NCBI RefSeq assembly: GCF_033843645.1
Contig: NZ_JAWXVZ010000002.1
Coordinates: 310,001 to 374,000 of the forward strand
DNA: 64,000 nucleotides
Reading direction: 5' to 3'
Origin: Pseudovibrio zosterae
GTDB taxonomy: Bacteria; Pseudomonadota; Alphaproteobacteria; Rhizobiales; Stappiaceae
The position numbers and the translations under genes are program-made. Every line of letters begins with the position of its first letter. Position 1 is the first letter of the stretch. The notes under the pieces were generated by a model that was not told the DNA's origin, did not search any database, and saw nothing but the letters and a program-made list of their open reading frames with translations. This document shows, one piece after another, positions 54,482-64,000 of this stretch.

Positions 54482-55420
54482 ATGAAATTGCTACGACTGG
54501 TCCCAGATAAGACCAACCTTCGTTTCATGAGCTGGCGGCGCATTAGCTACCCGTTTACGGCTTTTGTAGCGATTGCTTCTATCGCGCTGTTTCTGACGGT
54601 CGGCCTCAACTATGGTATCGACTTCAAGGGCGGCTCCCTGATTGAGATCAAGACCACCGATGGGCCTGCGAATATTGGCGAAATCCGCGGCAAGCTGGGC
54701 GACTTGAATCTCGGTGATATTCAGGTGCAGGAGTTCGGAAGCCCCGAGGAGGTGCTCATTCGTATTGAGCATCAGGGCGATGCAGATGCCGATCAACAGG
54801 AAGTCTTGACCAACGTGCGTCAAGCTCTTGGAGAAAATGTAGAGTTCCGCCGTACAGAAATTGTGGGGCCTCGTGTTTCCGGCGAGCTGGCTCAGGCGGG
54901 CATCATGGCTGTTGGCGGTGCTTTGGTATTGATCCTGTTCTATATCTGGATCCGCTTTGAGTGGCACTTTGCGGTTGGGGCTATTCTGACGACCTTGAAC
55001 GATATCATCGTGACCATCGGCTTGTTCTCACTGCTCCAGCTGGACTTCACATTGTCCAGTATTGCTGCCGTCCTAACGATCCTTGGTTACTCCTTGAACG
55101 ATACCGTGGTTGTCTACGACCGCGTGCGTGAGAACTTGCGCCGCTACAAGAAACTGCCCCTTGATGAGCTGCTGGACCGCTCCATAAACGAGACACTGGC
55201 GCGTACGGTGAACACGTCTCTCACCACCTTGTTGGCGTTGTTTGCGCTCTACATCTTTGGTGGGGAGGTCATTCAATCCTTCGTTCTTGCCATGATCTTC
55301 GGTGTCGTTATCGGCACTTACTCCTCGGTCTTCCTGGCATGTCCATTCCTTATCATGCTGAAGCTGCGACCATCGGCTTTCCGCAAGGAAGAGGACGACA
55401 ACAAGGCCATTCAGGCCTAA
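54482..55420 (+). CDS. secF: Protein translocase subunit SecF
   Basis: 312 aa from the ATG at 54482 (MKLLRLVPDKTNLRFMSWRRI). Partner of SecD: N-terminal helix, periplasmic P4 domain with NYGIDFKGGSLIEIK, and five helices with VGPRVSGELAQAGIMA, IAAVLTILGYSLNDTVVVYDRVREN (proton-path Asp) and RTVNTSLTTLLALFALYIFGGE. Complete; 12 bp before the Mth938-like gene. Confidence 0.96.
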   Translation: MKLLRLVPDKTNLRFMSWRRISYPFTAFVAIASIALFLTVGLNYGIDFKGGSLIEIKTTDGPANIGEIRGKLGDLNLGDIQVQEFGSPEEVLIRIEHQGDADADQQEVLTNVRQALGENVEFRRTEIVGPRVSGELAQAGIMAVGGALVLILFYIWIRFEWHFAVGAILTTLNDIIVTIGLFSLLQLDFTLSSIAAVLTILGYSLNDTVVVYDRVRENLRRYKKLPLDELLDRSINETLARTVNTSLTTLLALFALYIFGGEVIQSFVLAMIFGVVIGTYSSVFLACPFLIMLKLRPSAFRKEEDDNKAIQA

Positions 55421-55432
55421 GGAGACAAGAGA

Positions 55433-55831
55433 TTGGCAAAACGCGGCGAACCCCTGATCATTCGAGATGCTCACCTTCCGCAACAGGTCGAACTGTCGGC
55501 CTATGGGGAAGGCGGCTTCCGGTTCGCCGATATGTCTCATCGCGGCTCCCTGTTAAGTGTGCCTTCAGGTACCTATGGCTGGGAGCCGTCGACCTTCGAA
55601 GATATTACATTGAAATCTCTTCAGCGGGTGCTGGATGAGAGCGAGCAATTGGAAGTGCTCCTGATTGGAACCGGGAACAGCCTTGTACCGTTTTCCGATG
55701 CTTTCAAAGCACCTTTCCGCGAGCAAGGCATTATGGTTGACAGCATGTCGACCGGAGCTGCCGTTCGCACATTCAACGTTCTTTTTTCCGAAAAGCGGGC
55801 CATCGCAGCGGCATTCCTCGCCGTCGATTGA
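55433..55831 (+). CDS. Mth938-like domain protein (NDUFAF3/DUF498 homologue)
   Basis: 132 aa; the start is TTG at 55433 with GGAGACAAGAG upstream. One Mth938-like (DUF498/DUF598) domain: GEGGFRFADMSHRGSLLSVPSGTYGW, then LEVLLIGTGNSLVPFSDAFKAPFREQGI, and VDSMSTGAAVRTFNVLFSEKRAIAAAFLAV. The human homologue NDUFAF3 is an assembly factor of respiratory complex I. Twelve bp after secF and 32 bp before the NDUFAF6-like gene, so probably in the same transcript. Bacterial function is not established. Confidence 0.88.
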   Translation: MAKRGEPLIIRDAHLPQQVELSAYGEGGFRFADMSHRGSLLSVPSGTYGWEPSTFEDITLKSLQRVLDESEQLEVLLIGTGNSLVPFSDAFKAPFREQGIMVDSMSTGAAVRTFNVLFSEKRAIAAAFLAVD

Positions 55832-55863
55832 GGCGGCCTGACCTGTTGGCTTGAGGAGCCCGC

Positions 55864-56718
55864 ATGGACCACGCGACCTATTGCGCCGAAGTGGTGCGTA
55901 AATTCGATTATCCTCGATACTTGAGTGTTCTTTATGCCCCGCGTGAAGCGCGGGACGCCCTGATGGCGCTTTATGCGTTTTCATCAGAGATCGCGCGCGT
56001 GCGCGAACTGGTGCGTGAAGCATTGCCCGGCGAGATGCGTTTGCAATGGTGGCGTGACACCTTGGCAGGACAAGGGCACGGATCTGTCGGCGACAATCCT
56101 GTGGCTGCGGCGCTTCTGCAAGCGATCGATACACATGATCTGCCAGTAGAGGCACTTTTGCGTCTCATCGATGCTCGGGTTTTTGATCTTTATAACGATC
56201 CGATGCCGAGCCAACAGGACCTTGAAGGGTATGCTGGAGAGACCAGCTCAGTCCTTCTTCAACTCGCTTCACTCGTTCTGAATCGCGATCTGTCAGGCCG
56301 CGCCTTTGCTGATGCCTGTGGCCACGGCGGTGTTGCCTATGCCATGGTGGGCCTTGTTCGTGCGCTGCCTTGGCATGCTGCGCGCCAGCAGTGTTTCCTC
56401 CCTAAAGACCTTTTGGAAAAGCATGGGGTCTCCTCAACCGAGATGTTTCGCGGCAATTCAACACCTGAACTCACAAGCGCGGTGGAGGAGTTTCTGGGCA
56501 TTGCCCAGATTCACTATGGTAAAGCACAGGTTGCCTTGAAAGAAACACCCAGCGTTGCTTCGCCTGCATTTCTTGTGCTCACGGGCGTGCCTGCCCAGCT
56601 AAATATCCTGACAGCAGATGATGTGGATTATCTCAAGCCTGGAAAGAGTGAGTCACCGCTCAAGCTGCACTGGACCTATTGGAAGGGCGTGCGTGCCTTG
56701 AAAAAACTGATGGCCTAG
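55864..56718 (+). CDS. Squalene/phytoene synthase family protein (NDUFAF6-like, first Asp-rich motif lost)
   Basis: 284 aa trans-prenyltransferase-like fold. Similar along its length to phytoene/squalene synthases (YCAEVVRKFDYPRYLSVLYAPREARDALMALYAF; LQWWRDTL; YAGETSSVLLQLASL; GVAYAMVGLVRALPWHAARQQCFLP). The first catalytic DxxxD motif, expected after the ALYAF segment, reads SSEIARVRELV, so Mg-diphosphate binding is probably lost. The same change marks the complex I assembly factor NDUFAF6. Context with the NDUFAF3 homologue supports an assembly or chaperone role over carotenoid synthesis; no other carotenoid genes are near. Confidence 0.85.
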   Translation: MDHATYCAEVVRKFDYPRYLSVLYAPREARDALMALYAFSSEIARVRELVREALPGEMRLQWWRDTLAGQGHGSVGDNPVAAALLQAIDTHDLPVEALLRLIDARVFDLYNDPMPSQQDLEGYAGETSSVLLQLASLVLNRDLSGRAFADACGHGGVAYAMVGLVRALPWHAARQQCFLPKDLLEKHGVSSTEMFRGNSTPELTSAVEEFLGIAQIHYGKAQVALKETPSVASPAFLVLTGVPAQLNILTADDVDYLKPGKSESPLKLHWTYWKGVRALKKLMA

Positions 56719-56742
56719 GTGGCCGATACGCTGGAGTTTTGA

Positions 56743-57687
56743 ATGCCTGATTTGGATGGGGATATAGAGCTCAAGCAGTTCTTTGATGCGGATGATCTTG
56801 ATCGAATACTCGCTTTGGAAGCCGCCTGCGAAGCTCATGATGGGGCTGCGCTAAAGCTGGAGCTGGACTACAAGCGAAGCCTTGCCAGCACACGTCCCGA
56901 GGAGGACATGGTCACTGGCATCAACGAGTTCTTCTATATGTTTGAGGGCGAGCTGATCGGCTACCTTGGCCTTTGTGGATTTGGCGGCGCCGCAGCTCCC
57001 GTTGAAGCGAACGGCATGGTGCATCCTGACTATCGCAGGAAGGGTGTGTTCTCAAGGTTGGTGCGCCTTTCCATCCAAGAATGGCGTCGGCGTGGGTCTT
57101 CGAAACTCTTGATGCTCAGTGACCGTCACTCAGAGAGCGGTCAGGCCTTTCTGAAAGGGTTTGGCGCGACCTACTCCTTCTCAGAGTATGAAATGGTACT
57201 TTTGGGAACTGCAGGTTTTGAAGAGCAAGAGGTGGCTTCGGACCTAACCTTGCAGATCGCCACGGCAGACGATGCTGACGAGATCGCACGTCAAAATGCG
57301 ATTTATTTTGGCGCCGCCAAGTCTGCTCAAACCACTGCGGAGGTGCGTGTTGAGGAGGCGCTTGGGTTTAAAGTGGATCCGGCGCAGGAGGCCAAGCGCG
57401 GCATGAGCATCTTTCTGGCGGAGGTGAACGGTCAGGTCGTCGGGAAGATCAATCTTGAACGCAGCTCCAACCCTGCAGGCATTTTTGGCCTTGGCGTTCT
57501 TCCGCCTCACCGAAACAAGGGATATGGCCGGGCAATTCTTACCAAGGGGGTCCAGAAGCTACATGAGTTGGGCATACAAGATGTGATGCTTCAGGTGGCT
57601 CCTGATAATGAAAACGCGCTAAATTTGTATCGGTCTGTTGGCTTTAAGGAAACATCGACCATGGATTACTTCGAGTACCCCGGTTAG
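56743..57687 (+). CDS. GNAT family N-acetyltransferase (two GNAT domains)
   Basis: 314 aa. N-terminal GNAT-like half (about 1-160) with the acetyl-CoA loop MVHPDYRRKGVFSRLVRLSIQEWRRRG, and a C-terminal half (about 165-314) with GVLPPHRNKGYGRAILTKGVQKLHELG. Both carry the Q/RxxGxG/A signature, so both could bind acetyl-CoA. Double-GNAT proteins include mycothiol synthase, but that pathway is actinobacterial; the substrate here is unknown. It lies 25 bp after the NDUFAF6-like gene and ends the + strand run. Confidence 0.88.
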   Translation: MPDLDGDIELKQFFDADDLDRILALEAACEAHDGAALKLELDYKRSLASTRPEEDMVTGINEFFYMFEGELIGYLGLCGFGGAAAPVEANGMVHPDYRRKGVFSRLVRLSIQEWRRRGSSKLLMLSDRHSESGQAFLKGFGATYSFSEYEMVLLGTAGFEEQEVASDLTLQIATADDADEIARQNAIYFGAAKSAQTTAEVRVEEALGFKVDPAQEAKRGMSIFLAEVNGQVVGKINLERSSNPAGIFGLGVLPPHRNKGYGRAILTKGVQKLHELGIQDVMLQVAPDNENALNLYRSVGFKETSTMDYFEYPG

Positions 57688-57714
57688 GTGAACTCGATTA
57701 TCCGGTTTAAATGG

Positions 57715-57750
57715 CAAAAAAGCCCCTCTGCATGGCAGAGAGGCTTTTTT
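57715..57750. terminator. Bidirectional intrinsic terminator
   Basis: AAAAAAGCC-CCTCTGC (57716-57731) and GCAGAG-AGGCTTTTTT (57735-57750) form a long near-perfect stem with a 3-nt loop between the convergent GNAT and trmFO genes. Confidence 0.9.
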
Positions 57751-57770
57751 GTTTCTCATGTACACAAAGC

Positions 57771-59174
57771 TTAGTGGCCGGTCTTTGCGATCCACCCTTC
57801 AAAAGCAGTAAGGCCGCGTTTTGACATGGCCTGCTTCTTGGCGCGGCTTTTTTCTTTGCCACGCAAGCGCTTGCCATCTTCAGTCTTTGGCAACTCTTCC
57901 AATGGTGGCAGCAAGCCGAAGTTGATGTTCATTGGCTGGAAGGAGCGGGGCCCTTCGTTATCAGTGCGCGAAATATGACCGCCAGTAATATGGTTCAGGA
58001 TCGCTCCCATGGCCGAAGTCGCTGGCGGCAGCTCCATGGTTTCACCAAGGCGCTCGTGAACAGCGAACAGGCCAGCAAGGCACCCAACTGCCGTGGACTC
58101 TACATAGCCTTCACAGCCAGTGATCTGCCCTGCAAAGCGCACATGCGGCGCGGCCTTGAGCTGTAGTTGCTCTGTCAGCAGCTTTGGCGAGTTCAGGAAG
58201 GTGTTGCGGTGCAGACCGCCAAGACGGGCAAACTGAGCGTTCTCCAGACCAGGAATCATGCGGAAGACATCGGTCTGAATGCCGTATTTCAACTTGGTTT
58301 GGAAGCCGACCATGTTGTAGAGCGTGCCCAACGCGTTGTCCTGGCGAAGCTGAACGACCGCATAGGGCTTCACCTCCGGGTTATGGGCATTTGTCAGACC
58401 CATTGGTTTTAATGGACCGTGACGGAGTGTTTCGCGTCCGCGTTCCGCCATAACCTCGATTGGCAAGCAGCCATCAAAGTATGGGGTGTTTGCTTCCCAT
58501 TCCTTGAAATCGGTCTTTTCACCGCTGATCAAAGCATCAATGAAGGCTTCATATTGCTCCTTGGTCATGGGGCAGTTGATGTAGTCCTTGCCGGTCCCAC
58601 CCGGGCCAACCTTATCATAGCGTGACTGGAACCAGGCAACATCCATGTTGATGCTATCTTTATGCACGATCGGTGCAATGGCATCGAAGAAAGCCAGTGC
58701 ATCTGTATCGGTGTGCTTGAGAATGCTTTCGCTCAACGACGGCGAAGTGAGCGGGCCTGTTGCGAGAATGACTTGTCCCCATTCTTGCGGTGGTACACCG
58801 GGCACTTCCTCACGTCGAACCTCGATTAGGGGATGGTCTTCAATCGCTTTCTGAACCGCTTGAGAGAAACCATCTCGGTCCACTGCGAGTGCGCCACCTG
58901 CCGGGACCTGGTGCGCGTCAGCGCAGCTCATGATGAGAGATTTGGCCATGCGCAGTTCCGCATGCAGCATGCCCACGGCGTTGTTTGCGGCATCGTCAGA
59001 GCGGAAGGAGTTGGAGCAAACAAGCTCTGCAAGTCCTTCTGTCTGGTGCGCATCAGTCTTGCGGTGTGGGCGCATTTCATGAAGTACGACGGGATGGCCT
59101 TTTTGCGCGATTTGCCATGCGGCCTCTGATCCGGCAAGGCCGCCGCCGACCACGTGAATTGGTTTTTCTGTCAT
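57771..59174 (-). CDS. trmFO: Methylenetetrahydrofolate-tRNA-(uracil-5-)-methyltransferase TrmFO
   Basis: 467 aa from the ATG at 59174 (MTEKPIHVVGGGLAGSEAAW); the frame is open about 46 codons further upstream but without similarity. FAD enzyme that makes ribothymidine at tRNA position 54 using methylene-tetrahydrofolate in place of SAM. Visible: FAD motif GGGLAGSEAAWQIAQKGHPVVLHEMRP, CSNSFRSDD, YINCPMTKEQYEAF, GLHRNTFLNSP and NINFGLLPPL. Typical of alphaproteobacteria and Gram-positives. Divergent from the lipoprotein gene, 207 bp apart. Confidence 0.96.
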   Translation of the reverse strand: MTEKPIHVVGGGLAGSEAAWQIAQKGHPVVLHEMRPHRKTDAHQTEGLAELVCSNSFRSDDAANNAVGMLHAELRMAKSLIMSCADAHQVPAGGALAVDRDGFSQAVQKAIEDHPLIEVRREEVPGVPPQEWGQVILATGPLTSPSLSESILKHTDTDALAFFDAIAPIVHKDSINMDVAWFQSRYDKVGPGGTGKDYINCPMTKEQYEAFIDALISGEKTDFKEWEANTPYFDGCLPIEVMAERGRETLRHGPLKPMGLTNAHNPEVKPYAVVQLRQDNALGTLYNMVGFQTKLKYGIQTDVFRMIPGLENAQFARLGGLHRNTFLNSPKLLTEQLQLKAAPHVRFAGQITGCEGYVESTAVGCLAGLFAVHERLGETMELPPATSAMGAILNHITGGHISRTDNEGPRSFQPMNINFGLLPPLEELPKTEDGKRLRGKEKSRAKKQAMSKRGLTAFEGWIAKTGH

Positions 59175-59381
59175 TCCGAGTCCAGTTGGTACATTAAGAT
59201 GGAGGCGCAGCGTGTGCGCTCTCTCTGCAGGCCTGACTTCAGACCTCAGTCGTCCAAGGCTTACACACAGCCATGATTTGTTGCCCTTGATTACAGCGCA
59301 AACCTGTCGCATGCAATAATTTGAATAGCCAACCGGGATATGCTGTCCCTCGGTTTCTTCGTCAAGTCTTGGAGTTCTTAG

Positions 59382-60035
59382 TTGAAGCAGATTCGCTTAG
59401 GCCTGATTTCGGCCCTGTCCGCGTGCGCTGTTCTTGCCGGGTGCATGACCTTGGCCGGGACCAATCCGAGCACGTGGTATAGCTCCATGAATGGCCGGGA
59501 GCCCTCAGGAAACCGGATCTATATCTGCCATGGTTTTGGTTGCACCTACAAGACCGTGGTAGCTTTCTCTGAAAAGGACCGAAAAGCGCTGGCGCGGATC
59601 TTTAGCAAAGGCAAGGCGTCGTCTCCCTCAGCAGAGCGTGAAGCTCTCTCAAAGGCGATCATCTGGCAGGAGAGGCGCGTTGGGCGCATTGTTGGTTCTT
59701 CAAAAGACATAGGTGGTCTTGATATGCGCAATTCTGGCGTACGAGGCCAAATGGATTGCATTGATGAGGCAACTAACACGACCAGTTTGCTCATCTACGC
59801 TCAAGAACAAGGTTTCTTGAAACACCATACGGTCTCTCGCCCGGTAGCGCGTGGTTTCTTCCTTGATGGACGCTATCCGCACGCGACGGCGGTTATCACT
59901 GAAAAAGAGAAAGGGGTACAGTGGGCAGTGGACAGCTGGCGTCTCGCCAATGCAATGCCGCCGGATGTAATGCTCCTGGAAAAATGGTTCCGTGTTCGAT
60001 CCAGTGAGCTGGAGGTTCCTCGACCTGAGAGTTGA
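59382..60035 (+). CDS. Small lipoprotein of unknown function
   Basis: 217 aa; the start is TTG at 59382 with TTGGAG 7 bp upstream. Lipobox VLAGC gives a mature N-terminal Cys near residue 21. The mature part starts with a segment containing paired cysteines (IYICHGFGCTYKT), then an Arg/Lys-rich helical stretch and MDCIDEATNTTSLLIYAQEQGFLKHHTVSRPVARGFF, GRYPHATAVI and GVQWAVDSW, which has the feel of a conserved alphaproteobacterial domain with His and Trp residues. I cannot name the family with certainty; it may be an enzyme-like fold at the outer membrane. Confidence 0.6.
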   Translation: MKQIRLGLISALSACAVLAGCMTLAGTNPSTWYSSMNGREPSGNRIYICHGFGCTYKTVVAFSEKDRKALARIFSKGKASSPSAEREALSKAIIWQERRVGRIVGSSKDIGGLDMRNSGVRGQMDCIDEATNTTSLLIYAQEQGFLKHHTVSRPVARGFFLDGRYPHATAVITEKEKGVQWAVDSWRLANAMPPDVMLLEKWFRVRSSELEVPRPES

Positions 60036-60107
60036 TCCGCAAAGGCGCGCGCTGGCCAGTGCCAAGGGTGCTAAGCCTCAAACAAATCACGTCAAAAATT
60101 TGTCCTG

Positions 60108-60273
60108 AAAAAGCGAACGCCCGCCGGTGGGAGGAAACGGCGGGCGTAACTCTTGTACGACGAAATTGGGAGGAGGTATCGCCGTACGCTTTTGCCTTTG
60201 GGTATGGGAGGAGGTTACCCGCAGGCTATGTTTTGACGCTTGGGGTTTGGGAGGAGGTCCCCGTTGCGTCTGA
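60108..60273 (-). ncRNA. Candidate anti-Shine-Dalgarno small RNA with four hairpins
   Basis: Four hairpins lie at 60235-60270, 60194-60226, 60155-60187 and 60118-60146. Their minus-strand loops hold CCTCCTCCC (three) or TTCCTCCC (last), spaced 38-43 nt. The hairpin at 60155-60187 has a mismatch that is G-T on the minus strand but A-C on the plus, favouring a leftward RNA. The last hairpin has a perfect 9-bp stem and CTTTTTC follows 6 nt later as a likely terminator. A -10-like TATATC (60284-60279) puts the start at the first hairpin; no good -35 is seen. The layout is that of alpha-r14/NfeR1 and cuckoo RNAs, which mask ribosome-binding sites. Confidence 0.7.
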
Positions 60274-60514
60274 AAAAAGATATAGAACAGTTCTTGGATT
60301 ATTGCACCACATCATTGTGCATGTCAGATATGCATTAGCAGCATGGCAATCCAAAAGACGTATTTTTATGAACTGCGACAAATGGTGCAATTCCGGGATT
60401 TATTCTTGGAATACAACAAAATACGGACCAATAAAATGCATGCCTTATCTCATGAATCCCTAGGATTTGCAGGAATTTTCGGCGTGTGAATATTTCTCTA
60501 TATTGTGCACATGC
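60274..60514. other. Intergenic sequence between candidate sRNA and uvrA terminator
   Basis: No coding frame with protein-like composition, although a frame stays open on + from the lipoprotein end to 60463 across the hairpin array, where translation makes no sense. It should hold the promoter of the minus-strand RNA. I see no other structure. Confidence 0.4.
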
Positions 60515-60540
60515 GAAAAACCCCGGAAACGCTCCGGGGT
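60515..60540 (-). terminator. Intrinsic terminator of uvrA
   Basis: On the minus strand ACCCCGGA (60540-60533) pairs with TCCGGGGT (60527-60520) over a 5-nt loop, followed by TTTTTCG. It lies 40 bp after the uvrA stop. Confidence 0.85.
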
Positions 60541-60579
60541 GTTAATCAAGTACTTTTAGGGGGGGGCAGCTACGGGTTG

Positions 60580-63516
<2,937 letters not shown>

Positions 63517-63631
63517 TTGCCCTTCCCGGGTATGGCGGCCTGCGTGGTTTGGTGGTTCATGCAGATAGCAATCTGTGTCTGTTTTTGTCGAGGGGCAGGC
63601 TAGAGGGATGCGTTGGTGAAAAATTTAACTG

Positions 63632-63662
63632 GAACATATACGGAACACACTACAGCATTCAA
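63632..63662 (-). promoter_or_regulatory. LexA (SOS) box overlapping the uvrA promoter
   Basis: GAAC-N7-GAAC at 63632-63646 is the alphaproteobacterial LexA site (GTTC-N7-GTTC on the minus strand). It covers the -10 TATATG (63640-63635) of a minus-strand promoter whose -35 TTGAAT lies at 63662-63657 with a 16-bp spacer. Confidence 0.85.
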
Positions 63663-63710
63663 GGGATTTCTTGGAGGCTTTATAATTGACCGCCACCAAA
63701 GAAAAGGGTG

Positions 63711-63757
63711 TTGCCGCGCCGCGTCAATCCCGGCTATATTTAGAACAATGTGTGAAC
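63711..63757 (+). promoter_or_regulatory. LexA (SOS) box at the ssb promoter
   Basis: A second GAAC-N7-GAAC lies at 63743-63757, 2 bp after a -10 TATATT (63735-63740) with -35 TTGCCG (63711-63716) and an 18-bp spacer. It would block ssb start or clearance when LexA is bound. The leader to ssb is about 180 nt; I see no other element between 63758 and 63918. Confidence 0.8.
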
Positions 63758-63930
63758 AACCTCCGGTCCCTGCGCGCTCCAACAGGTGTTCAGCCTCCCC
63801 TCGTGTGGACAAGACAGGCTATGAAGAGCTCGCCGTTTGCTACCTTGGTTCGGAATAGATAGGTTGCGCAAAAGATTTTTGAATATGGCGATGGCGCATT
63901 TGCGCTCGCCAAGACTTGCAGGAGTTTTAA

Positions 63931-64000
63931 ATGGCGGGAAGCGTCAACAAGGTCATTCTCGTAGGTAATCTGGGAGCTGATCCAGAAGTGCGCCGCATGC
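63931..64000 (+). CDS. ssb: Single-stranded DNA-binding protein (5' end only)
   Basis: The first 23 codons read MAGSVNKVILVGNLGADPEV then RRM, the standard start of the SSB OB fold. CAGGAG lies about 6 bp before the ATG. SSB coats single-stranded DNA in replication and repair; the uvrA-ssb divergent pair with shared SOS control is widespread in proteobacteria. The rest runs past the window end. Confidence 0.93.
   Translation, partial: MAGSVNKVILVGNLGADPEVRRM

Noticed and set aside
55864..56718. Carotenoid or hopanoid biosynthesis gene
   Set aside because: The first Asp-rich catalytic motif is missing and no other pathway genes are near; an assembly-factor homologue fits better.
60118..60270. 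GGGAGGAGGT repeats as ribosome-binding sites or a direct-repeat/CRISPR array on the + strand
   Set aside because: No start codons or frames follow the copies, spacing is short and uneven, and each copy lies in the loop of an inverted repeat, which fits an RNA on the minus strand.
60032..60463. 143-codon + strand frame after the lipoprotein gene
   Set aside because: It runs across the hairpin array; the peptide has no protein-like pattern and the hairpins explain the conserved sequence better.
63600..63812. 70-codon minus-strand frame upstream of uvrA
   Set aside because: It lies across both LexA boxes and promoters and has no coding signature.

Overview
The window is a gene-dense stretch of an alphaproteobacterial chromosome (Rhizobiales/Hyphomicrobiales-like). 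Support for this: the chain pyruvate dehydrogenase - lipA - ispDF - dusB - ntrBC - ntrYX - trkA - hfq - hflX - mazG; the second chain erpA/dgt - argS - SPOR protein - nagZ - scpAB - tatABC - serS - surE - pcm - LytM lipoprotein - yajC - secDF; fused IspDF; TrmFO; and LexA boxes of the GAAC-N7-GAAC type. A fermentative pyruvate formate-lyase in this background suggests a facultatively anaerobic marine relative such as Pseudovibrio; that name is inference from gene content only.

Layout. 1-8.5 kb: end of pdhB, pdhC, a family-17 glycosyltransferase inserted before lpdA, a small GlsB-type membrane protein, lipA, a COQ10/RatA START protein, a secreted unknown, pncC and ispDF. 8.6-21.2 kb: dusB-ntrB-ntrC, ntrY-ntrX, trkA, a D-amino-acid aminotransferase, hfq-hflX and mazG (nitrogen regulation, potassium uptake, post-transcriptional control). 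21.6-28.5 kb: the most accessory part, with a RutR-like TetR regulator overlapping arfB, an unknown gene, aroQ, and a module of TetR repressor / MATE exporter / class III aminotransferase / BKACE beta-keto acid cleavage enzyme with a perfect inverted repeat between repressor and exporter. 28.6-34.7 kb: pflB-pflA with an FNR-type promoter, an aldo/keto reductase, xthA and erpA. 34.9-57.7 kb: the conserved second chain, ending in secDF, two homologues of mitochondrial complex I assembly factors (NDUFAF3- and NDUFAF6-like) and a double-GNAT protein. 57.7-64 kb: trmFO, a small lipoprotein, a probable small RNA, uvrA and the start of ssb.

The most interesting non-coding signal is at about 60.1-60.27 kb: four hairpins spaced about 40 nt apart whose loops on the minus strand carry CCTCCTCCC or TTCCTCCC, the layout of anti-Shine-Dalgarno small RNAs (alpha-r14/NfeR1, 'cuckoo' RNAs). 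Other clear regulatory sites are two LexA boxes between uvrA and ssb, an FNR-type box placed at about -41 of a pflB promoter, and a 16-bp operator-like palindrome controlling the MATE/aminotransferase/BKACE module. I saw no tRNA, rRNA, CRISPR array, insertion sequence or prophage.
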